Source: Chondrosia reniformis
Lineage: Eukaryota; Porifera; Demospongiae; Chondrillida; Chondrillidae
Length of the DNA: 64,000 nt
Assembly (NCBI GenBank): GCA_947172415.1
Contig: OX359195.1
Location: 2,666,001 to 2,730,000, forward strand
Reading direction: 5' to 3'
Shown: piece after piece, positions 12,501 through 23,060 of the stretch
Layout of the letters: each line of letters opens with the position of its first letter
Position numbering within the stretch: the stretch's first letter is position 1
The notes under the pieces: generated by a model
Told to the model about the DNA's origin: nothing
Databases searched by the model: none
What the model saw: the letters and a program-made list of their open reading frames with translations, nothing else
Translations under genes and position numbers: made by a program

Positions 12501-15500
12501 ACTGGAGGGGCATCAGCTGTGTCAATGACATGTTCTGTGATCTTCGTGCTGCCCAGCTGTGTGGTAAACAGCATCTGGTGTTCCTTCAAGACTTGGCTTA
12601 GTGCTGGGTGACAGTCTTTAGGCATATCCAGTTCGTTTTGGCTACTGCCCTTGAAGGGCATGGCTTGGGGACAGTCATCGTCTAATATCAGATTGCAGGT
12701 GGGTGGGCTTGTACCCAAGCTCAGCTTGCCTTCCTTGGTGGGAGACTTCCTGCTGCTGAAGGTACCTTTATCAAAGTCAATGATCAGGCCATGCTTGGTA
12801 AGAAAGTCACATCCCAGTATGGCAGGTGCTGAGAGGCGTTCCACTACCACAAACTTCTGGGTGGTTGTTAGGTTGGGTATTTGGACTCTCATTGTGGTGA
12901 CCCCTGATGGGGAAAGACCTCTGCCATCTGCATTGACTAGCTTTTCTGGACCCATGGCTCCTAGGTTGCCAGGCCTCACATAGTCTCGGCATACGACTGA
13001 GCAGGATGCTCCAGAGTCCAGTAAGATGTCAACTGCCTGATTGTTTAGCTGCCCCTGGGTGTAAGCTGCCTTGGCAGTGTCCATGTAGCCTGACAGTGAG
13101 GGTATTTGCTCCAGTTCTCGAGCGTTCAGTTGCAGCGGGGAGCGCCTCTTGCTCGAGGAGTTGAGACGCTCCCCCTCTCGTTTCCCGGAAGGTGGCATTG
13201 GCGGGCAATGTGTCCCTGACCTCCACACCGGAAGCACTCTATGTTCTGAGTTGGTGCGGACCTGCAGTTCTTTGCTAGGTGGCCCAGTTTTCCACAACGG
13301 AAGCATCTAGGACGGGCTGCTGCTTCTGAGCGGCGTTTGCCCAAAACAGCCAGTTGCTCCGACACCTGGAGTATGGCCTCTTCTAACCTATCCAAACGTC
13401 CATCTTTGGGTGCACTCTCTATTTGGATCACTGACTCAGACTGGCGGTGAAAAATTAACCGAAGTTCCCTTGCCTTTGCCACTGTTTGGTCATAGGTCTG
13501 TTTTGGAAGCAATTTCATCTGGAAGGCAATCTTCTCTGGGAGTGCTGCTACAAAATGGAAGCGAAGCTCTGTCTCTTTGGCCTCAGCCGAAAGGTCTGGG
13601 GAGGCCCTTTCCAACAGCTTTTCAATGTCCCGCGCCAATTCATCTACACTCTCTTGATCACGAAGTCGCCTCCTGGAGAGTGCGTCGCAGGCGCTCAGTC
13701 TGTCCTCATCTGTGTCCGGACTCAATCTCTCAAGGATAGCCGTCTTCAGACTATCGTAGGATTTCTTCTGCTCCTCGGACAGAGCGTCAAAGACGGCCCA
13801 CGCTCGGCCACGCAAGAGGGTCGGCAGTCGCAGGAGTTTCTTTGCTGCGTTCCACTCATTAGCCGCAGCACAAACTTCGAATCGCTTGAACCACGACTTT
13901 GCATCATTGTCTAGAAGGGGCTTCGGTAGTGCAAGGCCAACGTTGGAAGCCATTCCCGGGTTTCGGCACCAGTGTAATAAGGATGGGGACAAACGATTAC
14001 TTCGAGATAGGCAGAGGATATAGCAAGCGTCCGACAACACCGCAATGAACAGCAATACAATTCAATCAAGGTACAGCTACAAGAACTCAAAAGGATTAAC
14101 TAACACGAGGACACTAAAACACGTTACTTCCGTTCATATATAATTGAGTTCACAGGTAAGTGAGAACACATACACTAATCTGACAGTCAGGGGGCATACT
14201 ACACATCCATGAACATTAGCACTTTGCTCTGAATAATAGGTCCGTTGATAGGGATGTCCTTTGCCCTGGCTTGCGAGAAGGAGTAAATGAGCTCATTAAG
14301 TGACTCTGTTGGTGTAATCTTCACAATTCTCAGGTGTTTAGTAGTGCAAATACTGACTGTGTTTCCGTATAATATCACTAATGGTACTCCTTCCTATGCC
14401 AAACTGTTTGCTCAGATCACCTTGCCTGGGCTTAGAAATAGCTTTGCTGGCTCTTATCAAGTTGATCTTATTCTCAAGAGTAAATTCGTTGTGTCCTCTC
14501 CTCGATGAACTAGCCATTTATTTCCAACACTTAGGAGCAATGCCAGATTAGGCAGTGAATTTTACGTGATTTGGAGGGAAAATGGTGTCAAATTACGGAT
14601 TATTGAGTTTTCCTGATTACAGAACATGTTTGATACACGAAATCTGCCTGTGCCTCAATTTTTTGTCGGTTTGCACCTAATTTCAGGTTATAGAGGAGTC
14701 AGATTAAGCAAGTTTCACTGTGGTTCATTGTATATAACGCAAGTTTTAATTTTAATGTAGATTCATCCTTCAAGAATGGATCAGCAGCCAAATTAGTCCC
14801 AGAAACAAAGGAACAGCAGCAAGGTACATATGCAGACTATTAATGTATTTAAAGGCCTTACCTACTTCACTTTGACTCTTCTTACTTCCACTTGTTACGC
14901 TCATCTAATATATATATTATATACCTATGTAGGTATATAATACAGGTGCATACATATACATTGATCATTAAATTACTTTATTAATATGTATTTGCAATAA
15001 TACTCTATTTAGTGTTTATTTAACCCTTGTTTAACTGGTACGCTAAAATACTAAGAAGGATAAGATATGATTATCCTCTTACAGAATGAGACTAATATAA
15101 TTATCTATCCTTGGGCTAGTAACCTTTTGTACAAAACATGAAAACATTTATTTTTACACTGATTAGTGGTGCAGGCTGACTGCCATTGCAATATCATTAC
15201 TATATAGCAGTTATGTTATTGAGTGACAACAATAAGAATTTTTGTTGTAATAATGAAAGGTTTCAACCCATTCAAACGTATTTCAAAAATTCTTGCTGCT
15301 GTCGATTAATAACTTTGCTTACTCATCATGATTGCAAGAACTACTCCCTATCATTTCATCGTAAACTATAGCACTATACGTACATATTTGAGCCATGTCT
15401 TCATTAATTCACAAGCAATAACTTTGTCTATTGGCCTACGCCTGTGAAAGGTTGAAATTTGCCAGGAGACACTTCAACACACCTGTTATAGTTTAAGAAT

Positions 15501-17279
15501 TTAACTAAAAAGCTGCTATCTAGACAAAATCAGTTGAAGCTAACATTTTTACTATACGTATATACTTAACCTACTAGCATTCCTATATATACCATAGATT
15601 TTTGTTTGATTATACAGATATTTTGATTTTATATAAACATGTTATTCTCCGAATTAGTTCAAATAATCAAGGTTCCACAGTCATTTATATAAATAATTTG
15701 GTTGTATGCTTGGAAAGATATGTATGGGTTCTTACTCAATTAATATGTCACTAAATTTACGGTAGACGTCAAAAAAGTTAATGTTTCGTTCGTTAAGTCT
15801 AAGCCAGAACGGCGTACCGTTTTGTTTCGACTTAGTCTTCAATTCGTCCCAAAGCGTTTCTGATCGTCCTTATTATAGGCCTACGAAATGAATAAAAACG
15901 ATCAATCGTCTATTGCTTGCGTTCTGACATTTTGTAAATTACTGTTAAACACGTGGATACTTGTTTAGCTTATTTGTGAAATACTTTGACAATTGTACAA
16001 TAATTAACACGAAGCGTTTCTCACGTGCATGCGTTCCTACGCAAGACCGTTCCGCATGATTTCGAAAGTACAGATGATTGTTTTTCGAAGACGATCGATC
16101 GTTGTGTATCGTCTTCACACAGTTTTCATAGGAACAAAACGCCATATAAACGAAATGAAACATTAACTTTTTTTGACGCCTACCGTACATACGCGTATTT
16201 GCAAATGGTGCAATTTGGGGAGCTTAAGTTTTATATCAGTCTTTATAATTTTGAGGATACTTAATGGTAAAGGTTCCAAATTGTTGAGATACTATTATAA
16301 AGAGGCCTGCAAAGCGGCCAAGTAATGTGGTGTAGGGGGGCAGCAGCCAGCCCCACAAATTTTTAACTCATATTACTTGTTTATTACTTCAATTTATTTA
16401 GTAAAATTTGCTCTTTTGACTGCCAATGTTACTGAATTGAAGACAGTGAGACACTTCTTTGGTAAGAGCCACCCTGGGATGAAAGAGTACAGCTACAGCT
16501 ACAAAGAGGAGCCAGACTTAGTAGAAGTTGTTAAGTTTGAGCCTGATTATTGTATTGATAGTAGAGAGCAGCTTGGCTATGATCTGATCACTATTGGTGA
16601 GGTTCAAGGAATTCACCTGAAATGTGGTTTCAAATATGGCACTGAGGCAGCACGAAATGCAGTTGAGGATATTATGGATGAGGCAGCAAAAAAGGGATGG
16701 CAGCTTGAGATAATATTCTGCATTGGATGCTGTGGGTGCAGCGCTGGAACAGATCAGAATTATCGTGGTCATGTGCTCATCTCTGATAAGCTTGTAGATT
16801 ACAACCAGGGCATATATGAAGTCAATGGTCAAATACACAAAGATAAATCATATGCAATGAATGATGACTGGTGTAAAAGGTTGACCGAAATGGAAGAAGG
16901 ACCAAATCCAGTAAAAGTAAGCCAGGCCGAGAGTATTTTGTCGGGAGATTGGGTCATGAAAAATAAAGAAATTGCTGGCAACCTTCGTGGTAAACAAAAG
17001 CTCGTTGGTATAGAAATGGAAGGATCCGGTATTGCCAAAGTGTTGGACGCTGTTAACCGACCCAGGAGTAGGTACAAGCTCCCAGGGGGCATGCGACAAT
17101 CTGATTTCCTCATTGTCAAAGGTGTGTCAGATCATGCTGGACCTGATAAGAATACGCCACAGCCTACCCGGTACCATGGCAATGAGACCACACCTGTTGA
17201 TGATGAAAAACGACAAGTAATGGCAACACTGCAGTCTACTGCTCTTGTGTGCAGAGCCATAGCCAAACATATTAAGTAA
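3544..17279 (+). CDS. CARD-like / ZU5-like / nucleoside phosphorylase-domain protein
   Basis: Exons 3544-3918, 4101-4142, 4407-4616, 6446-7008, 7075-7206, 7885-8086, 14761-14823 and 16402-17279 keep one reading frame to the TAA. In order they encode: a death-fold (CARD-like) domain (REVREFLQKSLHPALEWCD ... ANRFLYSLLEGDP); a basic linker; the repeat QTADQTEPQVS; a ZU5-like domain (SPITLHLPHWSAD ... FLLTGHCTLFTI); two exons that may be a UPA-type partner; and a terminal exon of about 290 residues of the PNP_UDP_1 superfamily. The last shows IIFCIGCCGCSAG (nucleobase loop), VGIEMEGSGIA (the Glu that binds ribose in MTA/SAH nucleosidases) and GVSDHAG (the catalytic Asp motif), so it could be active. 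The donor at 7206 (GTTGGT) is weak and is placed by phase. The first exon has no ATG at its 5' edge, which supports joining to the upstream LRR exons; otherwise M at 3609 could start the protein. The intron between 8086 and 14761 is swollen by nested transposons. Confidence 0.75.
4437..4592 (+). repeat. 33-bp coding minisatellite (11-residue repeat)
   Basis: About 4.5 copies of a 33-bp unit in frame, encoding QTADQTEPQVS. The same unit forms the second exon of NLR-B. Because the unit is a multiple of three, copy-number change keeps the frame. Confidence 0.9.
4990..6330. repeat. Intronic block of diverged inverted repeats
   Basis: An inverted pair (left from about 5766, AAGTAGGGATGGCAC; right ending about 6335, GCCATTCCTACTTC) suggests a roughly 570-bp MITE. 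The motif AGTAGGGATGGC also starts near 5011, and CCTACTTC/GAAGTAGG recur inside (about 5910 and 6160), which points to nested copies. No coding potential is supported. Confidence 0.5.
7207..7884 (+). other. Intron of the ZU5/PNP gene
   Basis: AT-rich sequence between two ZU5-region exons. I see no exon, RNA gene or clear repeat in it. Confidence 0.5.
9409..9639 (-). repeat. 3' LTR of the gypsy element
   Basis: Matches 13973-14203 apart from about five substitutions. A polypurine tract (AGGGGGGAAG on the minus strand, about 9641-9650) lies directly inside it, marking this as the 3' LTR. Confidence 0.92.
9773..13306 (-). pseudogene. pol: gypsy pol with two in-frame stops
   Basis: One frame runs from 13306 to 9773, with stop codons at 10916 (TAA) and 10193 (TGA). 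Domains in order: aspartic protease (DILLDSGASCSVV), reverse transcriptase (active site YVDD, SKIDLRSAYWQFPM), RNase H (FTLETDHKPLEWL), integrase zinc-binding (HHCRFC-VRC), integrase core (AVDIL, HSDQGRNFE, GLVERMNRS, giving D, D and E), and a C-terminal GPY-like part (DPRWTGPWTV). The first stop falls between RNase H and integrase, the second after the core. The ORF edges at 13306 are not a true start; translation would come from gag. Confidence 0.9.
13126..13953 (-). CDS. gag: gypsy gag polyprotein
   Basis: The start is the ATG at 13953, right after the primer binding site, in preference to a more upstream ATG inside the LTR. The product is about 275 residues. It has a retrotransposon gag region (NDAKSWFKRFEVCAAANEW), then two CCHC zinc knuckles (CFRCGKLGHLAKNC and CFRCGGQGHIARQC), which bind RNA. 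Its end overlaps pol by about 180 bp in another frame, as expected for frameshift expression of pol. Confidence 0.9.
   Translation of the reverse strand: MASNVGLALPKPLLDNDAKSWFKRFEVCAAANEWNAAKKLLRLPTLLRGRAWAVFDALSEEQKKSYDSLKTAILERLSPDTDEDRLSACDALSRRRLRDQESVDELARDIEKLLERASPDLSAEAKETELRFHFVAALPEKIAFQMKLLPKQTYDQTVAKARELRLIFHRQSESVIQIESAPKDGRLDRLEEAILQVSEQLAVLGKRRSEAAARPRCFRCGKLGHLAKNCRSAPTQNIECFRCGGQGHIARQCHLPGNERGSVSTPRARGAPRCN
13973..14203 (-). repeat. 5' LTR of the gypsy element
   Basis: Partner of 9409-9639. A primer binding site (TGGTGCCGAAACCCGGGA on the minus strand, 13954-13971) follows it at once and ends directly before the gag start codon. Confidence 0.92.
14824..16401 (+). other. 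Intron before the PNP exon
   Basis: AT-rich intron holding one MITE (15760-16185). No other feature is supported. Confidence 0.5.
15760..16185. mobile_element. MITE with TA target duplication
   Basis: The left end CGGTAGACGTCAAAAAAGTT is matched by an inverted right end (AACTTTTTTTGACGCCTACCG). TA flanks it at 15758-15759 and 16186-16187. It is 426 bp, with no coding sequence. This is the Tc1/mariner style of ends. Confidence 0.8.
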
Positions 17280-17710
17280 ACTAGAAATTAGTTCTTGTTA
17301 AAGTTGCAATAGATATAGCTCCATATAACTAAGTTTAGTTTTGTGGGTTTTTTCTGAGAAATTGTAAAAGTTTTGGAAAGAGGTAGTAGATTTTTGTGAA
17401 TCTAAAAGAACTATCATTTGTTCACATGCTTGTTGGAGGGATCATGGTTAAATAACCAATTTAGCTGATACCTTATCCAATGTTCATCATGTAGATATAC
17501 CAATTAACATGATATTGACACTACACAGAAACCAACAGAAAAATACAGTGCACTCCATTTAATCTGCTACAATTGGCTCAGCCATTTTTTGGCAGATTTT
17601 ATATGCAATATTAATGTTAATCACGTTCATTACTTAAGAATGGTCTTCTATATAGTTTTGTAATATAAATTCCTGCAGAAAAAAGTTGGCAGATTATGTA
17701 GTTTGATTAA
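17280..17710. other. 3' flank of the PNP gene
   Basis: No coding sequence. CAGTGCACTCCATTTAATCT at about 17548 and GGCAGATTATGTAG at about 17689 may be the ends of a decayed Tigger-type MITE, next to the piggyBac insertion. Confidence 0.35.
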
Positions 17711-18551
17711 CCTTTATCGTGGATGAGCCACTATAGTGGCTCGCGTGTGACTGCAGCTGGTGTGGAAAAGATGTAGTTATTGCACAACTGTCATGGTGGA
17801 CAGCCACTATAGTGGCTCGTCTCATAGAACATATTTACGAACGAATGTGAACTTCCTTAGCATAATTCTTACCTTTTCCATTAACTACGCTTAATATTGA
17901 ACACAATAATAAGTCTGCACTGATAAAATTGGGCATTTTACGATGGTGTTTACTCGCCAAACATGATTATCAAAACATCTGGTATAACCCTACAAAATAT
18001 CGTCATGTCTATTGTTTATAAAATCTGTTATTTGTACCTTTAAGATGGTCCGAAGATTTAGAGCCGAAAATAAACCAGTGGGTGAGTCCGACTGGGACAA
18101 TTCTTACCCTAGCTCTGATGAAGACGACTACTCAGAATAGATTCCCTCAGAAGACCCGCACCAGCAAGCAGAGGAGTCGGACGAAGATTCTGACAACTCG
18201 TACGATACAAATAACGAACCCACGAGCATCTCCACCAGTGACAACACAACCGAATCTACATGTAAATCACTTGTAGATGTTACTACGTACGTATATTATC
18301 GTAAAACTGCCGCATAACACCGTATAGTCTCCTTGTACATAAAGTTTTATATGTGTTATAACTTCGTTGTAATATACGGCATGGCTGTATTACTGCAAAT
18401 TTAAATACTACTCACTATGTGTTACCTAGGAATTTATTTTAAATAAAATGGCTAAAGTAATCGAATCGTCCACAACTACCAGTCGAGCCACTTTAGTGGC
18501 TTATCCACGATAACGCATTATTGCGCAAGGACATTTTTCCACAATAAAGGG
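17711..18551 (+). mobile_element. piggyBac-like element, internally deleted
   Basis: TTAA at 17707-17710 and 18552-18555 flank ends CCTTTATCGTGGAT and an inverted partner reaching AATAAAGGG. TTAA duplication with CCT/AGG ends is the piggyBac signature. The palindromes GAGCCACTATAGTGGCTC (about 17726), GCCACTATAGTGGCTC (about 17805) and GAGCCACTTTAGTGGCTT (about 18485) are subterminal repeats. Confidence 0.85.
18045..18288 (+). pseudogene. piggyBac transposase N-terminal remnant
   Basis: From the ATG at 18045 the frame gives an acidic start (ESDWDNSYPSSDEDDYSE), a stop, then more acidic/Ser-rich sequence (EESDEDSDNSYDTNNEP). An acidic N-terminus is common in piggyBac-type transposases. The catalytic domain is absent. 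Confidence 0.55.
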
Positions 18552-18660
18552 TTAATTAATTATAAGGTATGCGTATTTAGCTTGTCAATAATGCTGTATG
18601 TGTTTGTATATAAGTGTATGTGGCGTGTATTGTACTTATATAGATATTGCTGGTTGGAAG

Positions 18661-19160
18661 CAGTGTTGTGGTAATCACAGCTCACAGGTAATTAATTACA
18701 ATTACAATTACTTGGCTAGTTCAAGCACCGATTACCATTACTCTAGTGCTTCAATGCAAGGAATCAATTTCCATTACAACTACCTGTATGCAATTACAAT
18801 TACATATAACAGTTATATAAAGTGTACAGGTGTGAACAGGATGTACTAAATACACAATTACTATATAAAATAGTAAGTGGTAACTCCAGGCATGGGCCAT
18901 ATATGTATAAATATAGTATAACATTGTACCTCTCATTGAGTTAAATGTTTCGATCTGGTGTGTTCAGGGGAGATAGGAGGAATGTAATTGTGTATAATTG
19001 AGTAATTGATGTATGTAATTGTTACACAATAAAATTGAATGTAATCAATTACCATTACAATTACTTCAGCCAATAATATCTCAATTACGATAAAATTACT
19101 ATTATTGAGAAATGTGTAATCAATTACAGCCAATTACAATTACCAATTACCACAACACTG
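18661..19160. mobile_element. hAT-like MITE
   Basis: The 500-bp element has ends CAGTGTTGTGGTAAT and the exact inverse. It is flanked by GTTGGAAG (18653-18660) and ATTGAAAG (19161-19168), which match at 6 of 8 bases as a diverged 8-bp duplication. The interior is rich in TTACAATTACAA-type repeats. Confidence 0.75.
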
Positions 19161-19168
19161 ATTGAAAG

Positions 19169-21318
19169 TCGTGATTGAAAGAGAATTCCATGACAGTAAT
19201 AATAAGTTTTCTACGCCATCAAGATGTAAATTTTATTGCCAAATATATCTGACTTTCTCCCTAGCATACTTGTATATTTATATAAATTTATTGTAATAAT
19301 AATAATAATATTGTAATTTATTTATTGTATATTTATATTAAATTTATATATACGATGTATATCGCATATATAAGTTTGTTCTTGTACATGTTCTAGTTTG
19401 GAGGTTAGAGAGTGTACCTGAAGTCTCCTTCCTTCTGGTGATACCTTTGGTACCTTGCTATATATCCTCTGGATCAGATTCCCATAGCCACTAGATAGGA
19501 GATTATAAAGGTATGTATGTACGTACATGTGTATAGCCACATGGATGATCACTGTTATGACATTAAACCAGAAAAGTAAAGTCTGAGATTGGTAGGGTGG
19601 GGACCAAGGGAATAAAAACGACCGATCTAAACAAAGTGTACTACCCACACTGATGAGCTCAAAAGGGAGCAACACTACAACATATGGTTTCCCTCTTGGA
19701 TGATTGGGAGTTGATCACTGCATGGTTGCCATATTCATAGGACCTCAGGTCTCCCAGCCAGCCATGCAAGATAAGACTTTGGTCACTTAGTTGGTCAGGC
19801 ATAATAATTCCAGTGACTGTCTTGGCATATCTATTGTGCAATCCACTATACAGCAGCTATGGTGTTAACTATATCTCTTTTAGAATTCAGTTTAGACTGA
19901 ATTAGATTATTTGATGATACTCTAACTAAAGTATTCCAAAGAGTCATGGATAACTGTATATGTGTATATATTCAATGTACATACTTACTGCTTCATCTAT
20001 ATAATATGAAAAAAATTATCTATGGAAAAGGAAAAAAAGAAAAAACAGAAATGTTAATGGTAAGGTGACACCAAGTAGATTACATATTATGTGTATACTT
20101 GCGTACATTGGATAGGTTTAGACTGTTTGTATTGATTAGATCCACCAACCTTCCAGGAGTACCTGTTACAATATCTACCTGTATGTACATACATGTGAAT
20201 AGGATATACGTTACAGTACAGTGGAGCCTAACTGGAAATAAAACACACTATATACACAATAATCAAATCACTAATAATGCTGCTATACTTTGTAGCATGA
20301 AGCAGTAAGTTCTTTTATTAAGGTAACATTTCCTCACCTATATTCTCACAATACAAAACTACATTTCAAGGATAGTTGGTATTGGTGTAGTATTTAGGTG
20401 ACAAGGGGTTACTGTCAAACTAGCTTTTTGTGTGTATACATATATATATACTCAAATTTGAAACTTTTCACTTTAAATGTAAAGGCTAACAGTTGTGGTT
20501 ATACTATCAGTGTGACATCACATGACTGGTCACATCTCTTACTCCATTTTGCAAATGTTTTATCTGTTCTTTAACACTCTCTCCTCCCATCATTAGACAA
20601 GTGCTACAGAACAGTTCAAAAAGGGAAGAAGAATGCACACAGGAAGAACATGTCAGCCGTGAAGTATCTCTCTAAGATTACATTTTGAAAGAAACAGAAT
20701 GAATATTGCTACAGTTATATGATAAAGTTTACAAGCTTCAAAGTACCATACAAACTAAATCTGTTCTATTATTGTTATATTCCATTGTACAGTAAAAGTG
20801 TGGATTGGTATTAGGCCAATAAATATTGAATGTGTTGTATCTGAAAATAAAAAAATAATTGTCAACTCTCCAGCAGATCAAAAGGCCTCAGTCAAGACAG
20901 AACATGCACCTTAAAATGCCTTAATTACAATGTTGCATGTAGACTAAGTATTGTGTAATGTTTAAAATTTATATAGTTATCTTGGGTTTATATAGGCATA
21001 TATATGTTTATGAATAGTATATATATAGAATGAGGTAGCCAAATCGATGCTTATACATTATACATGTATACTCAGAAAGTAATGGGGGCAGATATCCATT
21101 AGCTCTAGATCTAGATCTGTATGAATTCTGTTTTCAACTTATAATTTTAATAATGCTGTATTAATAATGAGAAAGAAAATTATGCATACATCATGGATCC
21201 ACCTCTTATGCATCATAAAAGTTGAATTGCTGACAAAAGTATAACATTAGTACAAAATAAAAAGTTAATGTTCAGTAAGAAGACAGAGTTAGGGAGTACA
21301 TTAAATACAATCTATGGG
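19169..21318. other. Mostly unassigned; possible small exons
   Basis: On the minus strand, 19841-19659 (DQSLILHGWLGDLRSYEYG) and 19510-19420 (SGYGNLIQRIYSKVPKV) read like coding sequence but lack a clear gene model. On the plus strand, after an AG at 20597, a Lys-rich frame (KCYRTVQKGKKNAHRKN) runs to a TGA at about 20687, with AATAAA at 20818. It could be the last exon of an unrecognised gene. A short ATAATAATA tract is at about 19295. Confidence 0.3.
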
Positions 21319-22631
21319 TCAGATCAATATATGTTCTGATTCTGAATATGATTCTGAACTAGAAACTGAGCTGGAGCTGGTAATAGAGTCACTACTGCTT
21401 CCCGATTCTGATTCTGCTTCCTCTAATTGGGAATGGAGATGCGGTAGTGTCCTGGTATCTCTAGAAGGTGCAGGTCTGTCAAGTGAGGACTCCAGGTCCA
21501 CAGACTGTATTGACCTTATGGACATGTGACCTGTCAAGGGAGGCCTCTGGGGAGTGCTGAAACCAATGGGAGGCTTTTGAAATATTAATATTGGCGTTTC
21601 CATGGTGGCAGTTGCCATGGTGATGGGACTAGATGGACCTGCAGGTGTGCCAGGTATGGATCGATGCCTCTTCTTCAAGAGGTTGTGGGGGAATGAAATC
21701 TCTGGTCTGCTGATGAGATTGGATAAAAGCTGGTTTTGGTGTTGGTTGTTTGTTGTGAAGAGGAGCCAGTTGTGGTTGGGCTGGTCTGGATGTTGCAGGA
21801 AATCGGTTCCAGTAATAAGATGCCTTATCTGGTGTACTGGGTGGTTTGGACGGTTCCGTAAGTGGAGGTGATGTAGTGGGCTGAGACTGAATCCGCCCTA
21901 TTGGGGGTTTGACAGGGGGAAGTGTCACTGGGGTGGCTGGTACAGATGGGCGTGTCACTGGTGTGGCTGGTACAGATGGGCGTGTCCCTGGGGTGGCTGG
22001 TACAGATGGGTGTGTCACTGGGATGGTTGGTACAGATGGGTGTGTACCTGGGGTGGCTGGTACAGATGGGCATTTCACTGGGGTGGCTGGTACAGATGGG
22101 CATTTCACTGGGGTGGCTGGTACAGATGGGCGTGTCACTGGTGTGGCTGGTACAGATGGGCGTGTCCCTGGGGTGGCTGGTACAGATGGGTGTGTCACTG
22201 GGATGGTTGGTACAGATGGGTGTGTACCTGGGGTGGCTGGTACAGATGGGTATTTCACTGGGGTGGCTGGTACAGATGGGCGTTTCACTGGGGTGGCTGG
22301 TACAGATGGGCATTTCACTGGGGTGGCTGGTACAGATGGGCATTTCACTGGGGTGGCTGGTACAAATGGGCATGGCACTGGGGTGGCTGGTACAGATGGG
22401 CGTGTCCCTGGGGTGGCTGGTACAGATGGGTGTGTCACTGGGATGGTTGGTACAGATGGGTGTGTACCTGGGGTGGCTGGTACAGATGGGCGTTTCACTG
22501 GGGTGGCTGGTACAGATGGGCGTTCACTGGGGTGGCTGGTACAGATGGACGTGTCCCTGGGGTGGCTGGTACAGATGGGTGTGTCCCTGGTCTGGCAAAT
22601 GGATCATGTGACAGGGGAGGTGGTTTCATAA
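21319..22631 (-). pseudogene. Pro/Thr-rich 10-residue-repeat protein, frame broken
   Basis: Starts at an ATG at 22629 (MKPPPLSHDPFARPG), with an upstream in-frame TGA. It consists mainly of about 22 copies of a unit like VPATPVTRPS, then a Pro-rich stretch, and ends in an acidic/Ser tail (EESESGSSSD-type, with SSSSVSSSESYSESEH). A 1-bp loss at about 22525 breaks the frame inside the array. A second change of frame near 21660 joins the array frame to the tail frame; this one could be a small intron. The product looks like a disordered or mucin-like protein. I do not recognise a family. Sequencing error in the array is an alternative to true decay. Confidence 0.5.
21920..22590. repeat. 30-bp minisatellite, about 22 copies
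   Basis: Unit GGTGGCTGGTACAGATGGGC plus GTGTCACTGG. Higher-order order is visible: a run of about eight units (around 21930-22130) is repeated at about 22130-22340 with the same variants, including the GGGATGGTTGG variant. It codes for the 10-residue repeat on the minus strand. The long frames on the plus strand are shadows. Confidence 0.95.
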
Positions 22632-23040
22632 TGAGACATCAAGAATCAATATATTACTGTTTGCATGACAGAAATAGTATGGATGACATTGGTTTGATAA
22701 AGGAATTTCCCCTTCAAAACACCATGTGAAATATTTCCTTAGTAGCTTCAAATTGATTATTAATAGCTAGAAAAAAGATTTGTAGAAATATCTTTGCATT
22801 TTCACGCATAAACACATTTTTCGTGCTAATCCAAACTATATATATATTCGGCACATTTGGTTACGATGGGCAACTAAAGTGTCACATATTCTAGTCAGCC
22901 TAGGGTGATTGGTGTGCTGTCGTCAAGAAATGAGTCTCAGAAATCCCTAAAAGCCAAAAGTAAGATCATATCAATAGATAGATCTCTACTGTGCGTTTTC
23001 TATCTTTATGTTCACCTGTATGGATGGACACTTTAATAAC
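22632..23040. other. Intergenic gap
   Basis: Nothing recognised between the start of the Pro/Thr-repeat gene and the promoter-like block upstream of the Roc/COR gene. Confidence 0.4.
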
Positions 23041-23060
23041 TGAGGGTCGATCACAAGGAA

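Larger units (their letters stand above)
9409..14203 (-). mobile_element. Ty3/gypsy LTR retrotransposon
   Basis: The LTRs are 231 bp each (9409-9639 and 13973-14203) and differ at about five positions, about 98% identical. They start TG and end CA, with the 4-bp duplication CATC at 9405-9408 and 14204-14207. On the minus strand the order is 5' LTR, primer site, gag, pol (protease, RT, RNase H, integrase), purine tract, 3' LTR. Integrase last is the Ty3/gypsy order. Pol carries two in-frame stops, so this copy is not autonomous although young. Confidence 0.95.
8654..14517 (-). pseudogene. Tigger-type DDE transposase, interrupted and decayed
   Basis: From 14517 the minus strand encodes a CENP-B/pogo-type helix-turn-helix start (KQFGIGRSTISDIIRKH), followed soon by stops. 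Across the gypsy insertion, 9432-9235 gives the second DNA-binding part (DFKVSNGWLTAWKKHYNIK), and 8935-8654 the DDE domain end (LLYMDNVSSHTS ... FFPANTTSCLQSLD). Several stops and frame changes separate these pieces, so no functional transposase is made. Confidence 0.8.
8126..14720 (-). mobile_element. pogo/Tigger-like DNA transposon, split by a gypsy element
   Basis: The left end at 8126 starts CAGTGGAACCTCTATAATCT. The right end, read on the minus strand from 14720, starts CAGTGAAACTTGCTTAATCT. TA lies at 8124-8125; the base pair after 14720 is TG, perhaps a mutated TA. The transposase is read on the minus strand and is broken. Removing the LTR element and one target duplication leaves about 1.8 kb, shorter than usual for a full Tigger, so part may be deleted. 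Confidence 0.8.

Noticed and set aside
9409-14203. Gypsy element as an intact, active copy
   Set aside because: Two in-frame stops in pol (10916 and 10193) despite nearly matching LTRs.
21909-22729. Long plus-strand frames across the 30-bp array (Gly/Trp-rich)
   Set aside because: The array is open in several frames because its unit is a multiple of three. The minus-strand frame has non-repeat flanks and is the better choice.
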